A stretch of DNA of 31,982 nt from Chlorobium sp. (lineage in GTDB: Bacteria; Bacteroidota; Chlorobiia; Chlorobiales; Chlorobiaceae), in contig JANQHB010000007.1 in the NCBI GenBank assembly GCA_028277225.1, positions 1 to 31,982 on the forward strand, written 5' to 3'. Shown piece by piece: positions 22,287-30,068 of the stretch; positions within the stretch are counted from its first letter, which is position 1, and each line of letters starts with the position of its first letter. The notes beneath the pieces were generated by a model. It made no database searches. It had not been told where the DNA came from and saw nothing but the letters and a program-made list of their open reading frames with translations. The translations under genes were made by a program, and so were the position numbers.

Positions 22287-25145
22287 TTATTTGAGATAGA
22301 ACGTCTCTTCCGCCGGCCTGAAAGGTCGATTGAGCCAGAGAGGCCTGCGAAGCCCATCCGGACCGGGAGCCGGCCGTGTCATGTCGAGCCATTCCTTGTA
22401 GATCTCGAAAGAGCGGTCTGTATCGACAAACACATCGCCATACTGATCGTCCTCATGTGCTTTCTCGATACGAACCTTCTGATGCCAGCAGTGCATGCCG
22501 CTGATCGGATCGGGATGAACAGGGAAGGTAATGTTCTGGTGAACACCGCCGTCCGACCAGAAGATCCTTGCCGTATCATCATCACTGCTCTTGTGGGCCG
22601 TTATACCCTCTTCAATGCGCATCATCCACTTGCCGTCACCCTTTTTGGTTATACCGACCTTGTTGGTCGCCCAACGGTTGGCATGGACATCCTGTTCGCG
22701 ACGCCAGCGGCCGATATGGTGGGAGCAGGCCAGTACACCAGGCCTGATACCTTCGGTGACCATAGCCCGGTTGACAAAATATCCGATATCGGTATTCACC
22801 CTGATAAGATCACCGTTTTCCATGTCCAGTTTTTCTGCATCCGTCGCGTTGATCCAGACCGGGTTGCGATGGGCAATTTCTGCAAGCCATTTGGCGTTCC
22901 CTGACCTGGAATGGATGAGAACCGGCAGCCGGAATGTCGGAACAAGCACGAATTCTCCTTTATCATGGTTCATTGTTTCCTCGTGAATATGGCTCTTGAT
23001 ATATGCCGGTACCCGGTATTCAGGCCATTTCCAGTCGACCATGGTCTGCGAGTATAACTCCTGCTTTTTCGAGGGAGTCGGAAATCCGTTACAGGCTTTA
23101 CCGCCAACTTCAATTCCGACGGCTTTTCCGTCCTTCATGATCAGGCCGGTTGCGGGATCGACAGAGGATCCCTCCAGTTGATCGCTCGATGGAGATTTTT
23201 CATGGACATCGTAGACTTTGCTCTCGACCTCGAAAGCGCCATATTTCTGCATATAGCCGAATGCCGTAAGACCTTCTTTGGCTGCAGCCTCCGGTAATCC
23301 GGCAGTATGCTCGAAAATGTAGCGGTAATACTCGTCAATGGTGATCTTTTCTCCCGGACGATAGGGGGATTCGACATGCTTTCTGATACCCATACTGCCG
23401 TCAGGATCAATACGCCAGGTCAACTCGATCCAGAATTCGTCCTCTTCCCAGACCTCGCCGGGGTTGGCCTCCCAGGTATAGGTAACCGGTTTGCCCATTT
23501 TCTGATGAGCTACCCGGAGGACCGGTTGGCGGAAAGCGATCCATTTGCCTGCGTGGGTCTCGTAGCTTATAATATCGTGCCTTTCGGGTGAGTGACCCAT
23601 CGGCAGCACGTAATCGGCAAAATAGGCGGTTTCACTCCAGGTCGGGGTAAGAGCCGCGTGAAGCCCGATTTTTGATTCATCCTCAAGCGCCTCGATCCAG
23701 GAGAAGCCGTCAGGATAGGTCCAGACAGGATTGAATACCCGACTGAAATAGACATCGAGTTTTCCCCGGCCCTCTTTAAGAAAATGGGGCAAGAGGAAAC
23801 TCAACTCGAAATGAGCAAGAGGGTACTCGTCCGGTAAATGCAGTTCGTTCCAGTAGCTGTGCGGTTTCGGTTTTGCAGGAACATTCGGCTTGAATTTGTT
23901 CCAGGAACTCGGTGCAGTACCACCAACCGTTCCGACGCTACCGGTCAGGACGTTGAGAAAATGCAGTGTTCGTGACACGGCCCATCCGCCAAGATTACCA
24001 CTGCTGGCACTTCGCCAGACATGGGTCGAGAAACGACTGCCGGCCTCGCCGATCTTTCTGGCCACCTCGATAACAGTCGATGCGGGGACCCCGCTTTCCT
24101 TTTCGGCAAACTCGGGAGTGAACTGTTCGTATTCTTTTGAAAGCTCTGCAATGAAGTTTTCAAACGTCGGTTCGGAATCGGGATGAACCGCAGCGAGATA
24201 GTCACGCCAGTTGATCCAGTTTTCAAGATAGTCCCTGTTATAGAGTCCTTCGTCAATGATCACTTTTGCCATAGCCAGCATGACGGCCGGTTCGGTACCG
24301 GGATAACTCGGCATCCAGTAATCGGACATACTTGCCGTGTTGGAAAGGCGGGGATCGAAAACGGCAAGCTTGGCGCCTTTCATCCGGGCTTCCACGATGC
24401 GCTGGGCATGAGGATTGAAATAGTGACCGGATTCAAGATGAGCACTGACCAGCAGGATGAATTCGGCATTGGCATGATCAGGTGATGGCCGGTCAAATCC
24501 TTCCCATATCGCATATCCGAATCTGGCTCCCGATGAACAGACATTGGTATGGCTGTTATGACCGTCAACATTCCATGACTTGAGAACCCATTCCATGAAT
24601 CCGTCATGACCCGGCCTGCCGACATGGTAGGAAATTTCGTTGTTACGTCCCTCTTTGATGGCTTTGCGGATTCTTCCGGAGATATCATCGAGGACACTGT
24701 CCCAGTCGACACGCTGCCACTCTCCACTTCCTCTTTCACCAACTCTCTTCATCGGATAGAGAACGCGATCCTGATCCTCGACCTGGTTCAGGGTGGCAGG
24801 TCCTTTGGCACAGTTTCGTCCCCTGCTGGCAGGATGATAGGGATTACCGACAAGTTTGCGGATCTTCATTGTCTCCTTGTCAACATATGCCAGCAGACCA
24901 CAACCGGCCTCACAATTGAAACAGGCTGTAGGAATCAGCATGTACTCATGTGATTTCCTTTCAGGCCAGCTTTTCGAGTCATATTCAACCCAGCCATCCC
25001 ATTTCTCCGGCAACGGACAGGTCGCGGCACCCGAAGGATCGGCGATATCAGCCGGTCTGCACTCTTCGCTCTTGTGAAGATCGGGTATCAGACCAACTTT
25101 CTCGGCAATGCTTTCGATAGCGCCAGGTGTATGCTTGTAACTCAT
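22287..25145 (-). CDS. SoeA-like molybdopterin oxidoreductase (PSRLC3-type catalytic subunit)
   Basis: A 952-aa complex-iron-sulfur molybdoenzyme of the Psr/Phs/Soe group. An N-terminal [4Fe-4S] site is formed by CFNCEAGC (Cys75, 78, 82) with Cys112 in GRNCAKGP, and Cys205 in HTNVCSSGARFGY is the likely molybdenum ligand. There is no twin-arginine signal, so it should be cytoplasmic, unlike periplasmic polysulfide reductases. This matches SoeA, the cytoplasmic sulfite-oxidising enzyme of Allochromatium, and polysulfide-reductase-like complex 3 proposed for sulfite oxidation in green sulfur bacteria. Substrate is inferred from location and the missing signal. Its electron-transfer partner is encoded 18 bp upstream. 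Confidence 0.87.
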   Translation of the reverse strand: MSYKHTPGAIESIAEKVGLIPDLHKSEECRPADIADPSGAATCPLPEKWDGWVEYDSKSWPERKSHEYMLIPTACFNCEAGCGLLAYVDKETMKIRKLVGNPYHPASRGRNCAKGPATLNQVEDQDRVLYPMKRVGERGSGEWQRVDWDSVLDDISGRIRKAIKEGRNNEISYHVGRPGHDGFMEWVLKSWNVDGHNSHTNVCSSGARFGYAIWEGFDRPSPDHANAEFILLVSAHLESGHYFNPHAQRIVEARMKGAKLAVFDPRLSNTASMSDYWMPSYPGTEPAVMLAMAKVIIDEGLYNRDYLENWINWRDYLAAVHPDSEPTFENFIAELSKEYEQFTPEFAEKESGVPASTVIEVARKIGEAGSRFSTHVWRSASSGNLGGWAVSRTLHFLNVLTGSVGTVGGTAPSSWNKFKPNVPAKPKPHSYWNELHLPDEYPLAHFELSFLLPHFLKEGRGKLDVYFSRVFNPVWTYPDGFSWIEALEDESKIGLHAALTPTWSETAYFADYVLPMGHSPERHDIISYETHAGKWIAFRQPVLRVAHQKMGKPVTYTWEANPGEVWEEDEFWIELTWRIDPDGSMGIRKHVESPYRPGEKITIDEYYRYIFEHTAGLPEAAAKEGLTAFGYMQKYGAFEVESKVYDVHEKSPSSDQLEGSSVDPATGLIMKDGKAVGIEVGGKACNGFPTPSKKQELYSQTMVDWKWPEYRVPAYIKSHIHEETMNHDKGEFVLVPTFRLPVLIHSRSGNAKWLAEIAHRNPVWINATDAEKLDMENGDLIRVNTDIGYFVNRAMVTEGIRPGVLACSHHIGRWRREQDVHANRWATNKVGITKKGDGKWMMRIEEGITAHKSSDDDTARIFWSDGGVHQNITFPVHPDPISGMHCWHQKVRIEKAHEDDQYGDVFVDTDRSFEIYKEWLDMTRPAPGPDGLRRPLWLNRPFRPAEETFYLK

Positions 25146-25163
25146 AGTGTTTCGCGATCAGTG

Positions 25164-26738
25164 TTAGCTTAAGGAGATGGTCTGCGGTGCCTTGATCCAG
25201 ACTTTTTCGGTATAGTAGACCCCGACAAGGGCAAGTATTCCTGCGATGGCCAGTAATGGCACTCCGACAGGCAGGAGGACAAGCATGAGCGGAAGCAGGT
25301 TACCGACAAGGACACTCCGGCTCCAGAATTCATTTTTCAATGCCCCGGCACGAATAGTTTCTGCTGCACGCTCAGCATAGCGGGATGGGTGCTGACCAAA
25401 CAATTCAGTGGCCAGAATAATCAGATGAAGTCCGAATGAGACACCGAGAATGATTTTCAGCAATGAGACTGCCGACGAATCAAATGGAAGAACGACGGCA
25501 AGCAGGGCCATTGCAGAACCGCCGGCAATAATGGAATTAACCAGCATATGCAGCGTCATCATGGGACTCTGCCAGAAATCACGTCCCTTGGCTGCGCCGA
25601 AAAGGAACGCCGTATAAATGGATGTTAAAAGAGCAAACGCCGCACCGCCCCAGAGACCGATGGCCTCAACAAGAGGAAGCTGAAGAAAGCGGCCTCCTGC
25701 CCACACAACAAGGAACGCCCCATAACCGGTAATGGTCAGACCGCCCTTGACAAGCCATGACTTGAACTGTGGCCGCAACATGACCGAAGAAAAACGATCC
25801 GGCCTGTCCAGATCCTTTACCAGCAAGGCTCCGGTAGCAGCAAGAAAGAAGAGGGACATGGCCCAGAGTCCCCACTGCATTCCAGATGACAATGACACTC
25901 CTGACAGCAGCGAGTAGGCAGACAAGAGCAGAAATGAACCTGCCGATATGGCTTTAGCCCATACATATGCCGGTACTTCCCAGCCCCAGACCGCCCCTTT
26001 TGAGGGGACATCATAAACCCTTTTGGGTTTTCCGGGAGCACTGAGATTGCCGAGCGCGGCAGATGCCGGCCGGACCGGAACACCATGACTTCCGTCACCC
26101 TCAACGGCGTCCTTGGCAAAATGACCAACACCACGAGCCTGGGCACTCCACATATAGGTTCCTGATTCGGGTGCCTGTAATGGATCAAGTGCCGCACCAT
26201 CGCCATTAATGTAAAAGACCTTCGGACGAGTGCCTTTTTCAGGGCGTCTTACGACAACCTGTTCACTCGCAATGAGCTTCGATATTTTACCATTCGGATC
26301 GTCAAGATCTCCGGATATGATTGCCTGCTGAGGGCAGATAACCGTACAAGCCGGATTCAAACCGGACTCTTTTCTGTGGGCACAGTAATTGCATTTAGCC
26401 GAGGTGCTGGTCTCGGGGTCAACATAAAGAGCGCTATACGGACAGGCCTGTCCGCAGGCCTTACAACCGATACAGCGCCTCGCATCGAAATCGACAATAC
26501 CGTCATCACGCTTGTGCAATGCCTCCACCGGACATATAGCAACACATGGCGGTTCTTCACAGTGGTTGCATCTCATGACGGTAAAATACCTGCGGGTATC
26601 AGGAAAACTTCCCTTCTCGATATATTTCACCCAGGTCCGGTTTACCCCAAGGGGCACCTGGTTTTCGGACTTGCATGCCACAGAACATGCATGGCAACCA
26701 ATGCACTTACGGGCATCAATAACAAAGCCGTAATTCAT
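25164..26738 (-). CDS. SoeBC-like fusion: four-cluster ferredoxin plus NrfD-type membrane anchor
   Basis: A 524-aa fused protein. Residues 1-140 hold four cysteine clusters: CIGCHACSVAC (12-22), CNHCEEPPCVAIC (57-69), CIGCKACGQAC (89-99) and CNYC...CTVIC (116-135). A linker with PSKGAVWGWEVPAYVWAKA (about 245-263) leads into an NrfD/PsrC-like membrane part of about eight segments. In most SoeABC/Psr systems these are two proteins, so the fusion gives a two-gene complex with the downstream catalytic subunit. The N-terminus lacks a signal, placing the clusters in the cytoplasm. Electrons would go from sulfite to menaquinone. A perfect palindrome GAACGATCGTTC (26739-26750) lies directly before the ATG. 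Confidence 0.88.
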   Translation of the reverse strand: MNYGFVIDARKCIGCHACSVACKSENQVPLGVNRTWVKYIEKGSFPDTRRYFTVMRCNHCEEPPCVAICPVEALHKRDDGIVDFDARRCIGCKACGQACPYSALYVDPETSTSAKCNYCAHRKESGLNPACTVICPQQAIISGDLDDPNGKISKLIASEQVVVRRPEKGTRPKVFYINGDGAALDPLQAPESGTYMWSAQARGVGHFAKDAVEGDGSHGVPVRPASAALGNLSAPGKPKRVYDVPSKGAVWGWEVPAYVWAKAISAGSFLLLSAYSLLSGVSLSSGMQWGLWAMSLFFLAATGALLVKDLDRPDRFSSVMLRPQFKSWLVKGGLTITGYGAFLVVWAGGRFLQLPLVEAIGLWGGAAFALLTSIYTAFLFGAAKGRDFWQSPMMTLHMLVNSIIAGGSAMALLAVVLPFDSSAVSLLKIILGVSFGLHLIILATELFGQHPSRYAERAAETIRAGALKNEFWSRSVLVGNLLPLMLVLLPVGVPLLAIAGILALVGVYYTEKVWIKAPQTISLS

Positions 26739-26750
26739 GAACGATCGTTC
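26739..26750. promoter_or_regulatory. 12-bp perfect palindrome at the start of the molybdoenzyme operon
   Basis: GAACGATCGTTC is its own reverse complement and abuts the ATG of the fusion gene, covering the place where a ribosome-binding site would be expected. It could be a repressor site or a leader hairpin, but 12-bp palindromes also arise by chance. Confidence 0.3.
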
Positions 26751-26818
26751 TTGAAAGATTGAAAAGAATATGGGATCGCATGGTATGGCAAGAGAAACGT
26801 AAAAGGTTTTCTTACCGG

Positions 26819-27004
26819 CTATTTCATGGCAGGGAACCTGACATCAGGATCATAGAGAGTGCCACTCTTAGAGCTCGATGGAGCGATTGCATTACCAGAA
26901 CCGCATATATAACTATATAATAATACATGGCCATTATAACACATCATCATGATTCTCCCAAACAATAGTTTCAGGGAGCCCACTTCTTCAGCCCTGAAGG
27001 GCAC
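26819..27004 (-). pseudogene. Possible remnant of a MetE-like gene start
   Basis: From a GTG at 27004 the frame reads MPFRAEEVGSLK, which resembles the conserved opening of MetE-like methyltransferases (FRAxxVGSLLRP). It then diverges into unrelated sequence and stops after 61 codons. AGGAGG lies at 27022-27017, 12 nt upstream. This suggests the 5' end of a gene whose body was lost. The match is only about 11 residues, so a chance resemblance is possible. Confidence 0.3.
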
Positions 27005-27016
27005 CGCAACAGGGAA

Positions 27017-27165
27017 CCTCCTCTTTGGGCGGTATAGCGATACCCTTTTGAGATCACCCCCGGTTGCTTATGTTAACCCTGGTACGTTCACCTCGCCAAT
27101 TGGCCTGTGTCATCATACGCAGTGTTATTCCGGCACTCGTTTCATGACTGCATGTTTACGATATT
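27017..27165 (-). ncRNA. Possible structured leader RNA upstream of the MetE-like remnant
   Basis: On the minus strand, before the AGGAGG, there is a perfect hairpin GGTAT-CGCT-ATACC (27031-27044), a GGTT...AACC pair in GGTTAACATAAGCAACC, the palindrome GCCAATTGGC (27095-27104), and a possible long-range pairing of GCAACCGGG with CCCTGTTGC near the start codon. This looks like a riboswitch-style leader, but I cannot assign it to a class. Confidence 0.3.
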
Positions 27166-27170
27166 GATGA

Positions 27171-27456
27171 GGATTTTTTTGACGAACAAACAACTTGATT
27201 CAGCAATACAACAACATAATCACAAACACTACACTTGTGTAGTCCGGAAAATGCTCCCGGAGTCGATCCTATCAACCTGAATTGAACGATTGCCGGGTAT
27301 ATCGGAGATGCTTCGTCTGTTCGAACAGGAATCCGTTCCTGCTGCAATCATCTGTTGATTTTTTCCTATCATTCCTTGCATCCAGACCGAAAGTATCGTT
27401 TCTTTTGCCTTTTTCACCCTAAATGCTGACTTTTTACAGAAACCGAACCATACCAT
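27171..27456. other. Gene-free region upstream of pdxJ
   Basis: A+T-rich DNA with a perfect 7-bp inverted repeat ACTACAC/GTGTAGT (27228-27243) and a single left end of the inverted-repeat family, CCTGAATTGAACGATTG (27276-27292), with no matching right end seen. It presumably holds the pdxJ promoter, but I cannot place -35/-10 boxes with confidence. Confidence 0.45.
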
Positions 27457-28167
27457 ATGCAATTAGCCGTCAATATCGACCATATAGCAACGCTGCGTAA
27501 CGCACGCAACGAACGTCAGCCCGACCCGGTTGCAGCAGCATTGATTGCCGAAATGGCAGGTGCGTCAGGTATCGTCTGCCATCTGCGTGAAGATCGTCGT
27601 CATATTCAGGACCGCGACCTTGAAAGACTGCGTGAAGCTGTAACGACCAAACTGGATCTCGAAATGGCCATGACCGGCGAAATGCAGCAGATCGCCATCC
27701 GCACAAAACCGGAGCTGATCACGCTGGTCCCTGAAAAGCGCCGGGAACTTACGACTGAAGGCGGTTTCGATATCGCCGAACATTATCAGAAACTTCAGGA
27801 GTATATCAGGCCTGTTCAGGATCATGGAATCGAAGTCAGCATTTTTATCGAACCTGAAGAAAAAGCTGTCGACCTGGCAGCAAAAGCAGGCGCAGACATT
27901 GTTGAACTGCATACCGGACCGTATTCCCTCAAAAAGTCTCATGGTGACCGCAAAACCGAAATCCTCAGAATCCGGTCCGCTGCAAAAAATGCGAGGGATC
28001 AGGGCCTTCGTGTCGTGGCAGGTCACGGCCTCGACTACGACAACATCATACCGTTCAGAACGATCGAAGAGATCGAGGAAGTAAGTATCGGTCATGCACT
28101 CATCGCCCGTGCCGCACTGACAGGAATGAACAAGGCAGTAAGAGATATGCTGCACCTTATCCGTTGA
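27457..28167 (+). CDS. pdxJ: Pyridoxine 5'-phosphate synthase
   Basis: A 236-aa PdxJ, which condenses 1-deoxy-D-xylulose 5-phosphate with 3-amino-2-oxopropyl phosphate in vitamin B6 synthesis. The N-terminus LAVNIDHIATLRNAR and the phosphate- and substrate-binding HLREDRRHI, KLDLEMA, ELHTGPY and VVAGHGLDYDN motifs are all present. Full length for the family and cytoplasmic. No clear ribosome-binding site precedes the ATG. It begins a rightward set of housekeeping genes (rdgB follows after 45 bp). Confidence 0.96.
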   Translation: MQLAVNIDHIATLRNARNERQPDPVAAALIAEMAGASGIVCHLREDRRHIQDRDLERLREAVTTKLDLEMAMTGEMQQIAIRTKPELITLVPEKRRELTTEGGFDIAEHYQKLQEYIRPVQDHGIEVSIFIEPEEKAVDLAAKAGADIVELHTGPYSLKKSHGDRKTEILRIRSAAKNARDQGLRVVAGHGLDYDNIIPFRTIEEIEEVSIGHALIARAALTGMNKAVRDMLHLIR

Positions 28168-28212
28168 ACCTTGCAGGCCATAGCATTTCAGGTAAAAACA
28201 AAACCCTGAACC

Positions 28213-28881
28213 ATGAAACAGATCACCGTTGTTCTTGCCACAAACAACCGCGACAAGGTAAAGGAGATCAAGCCATTGCTGGAAGATATCGGACCCGGCA
28301 TAGAGGTTTTCTCCCTCAACGACCTCGAGATCGATATCGAGATCGAAGAAACGGAGGAAACGCTTGAAGGCAATGCAAAACTGAAAACCGATGCTGTTTT
28401 CGACCTCCTTTCAAAGAGGTTCGACAACCTGGTGACGTTCGCCGACGATACAGGGCTCGAAGTGACTGCTCTTGGAGGAGCGCCAGGCGTTTATTCTGCG
28501 CGATATGCTCCCGTTCCCGAAGGGACATCACCCACCTACGAGGACAATGTCAACCATCTCCTGACGAAAATGAATGGTATGGAAGACAGGAAAGCGTGCT
28601 TCCGGACGGTTGTCGCCCTGAAGGGACGGATCGAAAAAAACAGCAAACCGCACACCTTCGAGTCAGCCGTTGAAGGATCGGTAGAAGGTGCGATCACCCT
28701 TGAAAAAACAGGCGGTAACGGGTTTGGATATGATCCTGTCTTTTGGGTAAATTCCGCTCGGTCAACCTTCGCGCAAATGAGCATCGAAGAAAAAAACCGG
28801 ATAAGTCACCGGTCACGCGCCGTAAGGAAAGCCGTCGAAGAACTGCGCCGAATTCTTACCCCTAAACTGAGCGTTTTTTGA
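28213..28881 (+). CDS. rdgB: dITP/XTP pyrophosphatase (RdgB/HAM1 family)
   Basis: A 222-aa house-cleaning enzyme that hydrolyses non-canonical purine nucleoside triphosphates. VVLATNNRDKVKEIKPLL (residues 6-23), FADDTGLEV (77-85), GAPGVYSARYA (89-99), GGNGFGYDPVFW and SHRSRA are the family signatures. The last residues PKLSVF and the stop codon are encoded by a 36-nt repeat hairpin (28861-28896), so the C-terminus was probably remodelled by insertion of the repeat. The catalytic part is intact. Confidence 0.94.
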   Translation: MKQITVVLATNNRDKVKEIKPLLEDIGPGIEVFSLNDLEIDIEIEETEETLEGNAKLKTDAVFDLLSKRFDNLVTFADDTGLEVTALGGAPGVYSARYAPVPEGTSPTYEDNVNHLLTKMNGMEDRKACFRTVVALKGRIEKNSKPHTFESAVEGSVEGAITLEKTGGNGFGYDPVFWVNSARSTFAQMSIEEKNRISHRSRAVRKAVEELRRILTPKLSVF

Positions 28882-28896
28882 AACGCTCAATTCAGG
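28861..28896. repeat. Short inverted-repeat element overlapping the rdgB stop (copy F)
   Basis: CCTAAACTGAGCGTTT and AAACGCTCAATTCAGG enclose a 4-nt loop: a 16-bp stem with two mismatches. It holds the last six codons and the stop of rdgB. No T run follows, so it is not an obvious intrinsic terminator, but it could limit read-through into uppP. Confidence 0.9.
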
Positions 28897-28931
28897 TTAA
28901 CGCAACCCCCTAAGCAGCAAAGCAGAACGCC

Positions 28932-29780
28932 ATGAGCCTCTTTGAAGCAATCATTCTCGGGATCGTCCAGGGGCTCACTGAATTTCTGCCCATCAGCAGC
29001 ACGGCCCACCTGCGCATCGTCCCTGCTCTCTGTGGCTGGCAGGATCCCGGAGCAGCTTTTTCGGCGATCGTCCAGATAGGAACGCTTGCAGCCGTACTGG
29101 CATACTTTTTTCGTGACATCATCGATATTACAAAAGCGTTCGTGAAGGGGCTGCTTTCCGGAAAACCCTTTGAAACACAGAATTCCAGAATGGCCTGGAT
29201 GATCGGTGCCGGAACGATTCCGATCGTGATGTTCGGGCTCTTGTTCAAATCGGAAATCGAAACAAGCCTTCGCTCGCTCTACTGGATAAGTGCCGCCCTG
29301 ATCGTCCTTGCACTGATGCTCACACTGGCGGAATGGCTGATGAAACAACGCGTTGCAAGGGGCATGCAGACAAAAGAAATGAAAGACATAGGCTGGAAAG
29401 AAGCCCTGTTGATCGGCATTGCGCAAAGCATTGCACTGATACCCGGGTCATCCCGTTCCGGGGTCACGATCACGGCAGGCCTGTTCCTGAACCTCTCGCG
29501 CGAGACAGCAGCCCGCTTCTCGTTCCTCCTCTCGCTTCCCGCCGTCTTTGCCGCAGGCATCTATCAGCTCTACCAGATCCGCGATTCACTCCTGTCCTCG
29601 CAGAGCGAACTCATCAACCTCACGGCTGCCACCATCGCCGCAGGAGTCGTCGGTTACGCATCCATCGCCTTTCTCCTCTCCTACCTCAGAAAACACACCA
29701 CATCCCTCTTCATCATCTACCGTATAGCACTGGGAACAGGCATCCTCGGCCTCATAGCCGCCGGATACGTGCAGGCGTAA
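28932..29780 (+). CDS. uppP: Undecaprenyl-diphosphatase UppP (BacA)
   Basis: A 282-aa integral membrane enzyme that dephosphorylates undecaprenyl diphosphate to recycle the cell-wall lipid carrier. Both signature motifs are present: EFLPISSTAHL at residues 17-27 and PGSSRSGVT at 171-179. About eight membrane segments and full length for the family. It starts 50 bp after rdgB with a weak ribosome-binding site. Heptamer repeats begin right after the stop codon. Confidence 0.95.
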   Translation: MSLFEAIILGIVQGLTEFLPISSTAHLRIVPALCGWQDPGAAFSAIVQIGTLAAVLAYFFRDIIDITKAFVKGLLSGKPFETQNSRMAWMIGAGTIPIVMFGLLFKSEIETSLRSLYWISAALIVLALMLTLAEWLMKQRVARGMQTKEMKDIGWKEALLIGIAQSIALIPGSSRSGVTITAGLFLNLSRETAARFSFLLSLPAVFAAGIYQLYQIRDSLLSSQSELINLTAATIAAGVVGYASIAFLLSYLRKHTTSLFIIYRIALGTGILGLIAAGYVQA

Positions 29781-29783
29781 ATA

Positions 29784-29811
29784 GTGACAAGTAACCAGTG
29801 ACGAGTGACAA
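29784..29811. repeat. Heptamer repeat, GTGACAA family
   Basis: Four units: GTGACAA, GTAACCA, GTGACGA, GTGACAA, starting 3 bp after the uppP stop. Positions 29798-29812 are the exact reverse complement of 29935-29949. Confidence 0.85.
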
Positions 29812-29937
29812 GTTGGAATAAATCCGATATGTAAGGAACTTGGTTGAGACGAATCATGAGTAGTTCAGTTTTTTTACAGGCGCAAAAAACAAAGTCAAAA
29901 AAGCAAACAGCAAAAACCGCTTCCGCTTCAAACTCTT

Positions 29938-29958
29938 GTCACTCGTCACTTGTCACTA
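29938..29958. repeat. Heptamer repeat, GTCACTN family (inverted partner)
   Basis: Three units GTCACTC, GTCACTT, GTCACTA, in inverted orientation to the array at 29784. Together they bracket about 125 bp of unique, gene-free DNA in the uppP-PHP gap (29781-30068). Confidence 0.85.
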
Positions 29959-30017
29959 TCCCCCCGCAACTATTAGCCGCCAAAAAGAATTGTCTTTTCT
30001 GTAACCAATAACGGAAA

Positions 30018-30036
30018 AATTCTTATATATAGAATT
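30018..30036. promoter_or_regulatory. A+T-rich inverted repeat upstream of the PHP gene
   Basis: AATTCT (30018-30023) and AGAATT (30031-30036) flank TATATAT, about 33 bp before the PHP start. This is the most likely promoter area, but the boxes cannot be fixed. Confidence 0.3.
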
Positions 30037-30068
30037 ATAGAAACAACATAATCTAAACCATTTAGGCC

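Noticed and set aside
26949..27167. Plus-strand frame of 72 codons
   Set aside because: No domain or ribosome-binding site; it overlaps the possible leader RNA on the other strand.
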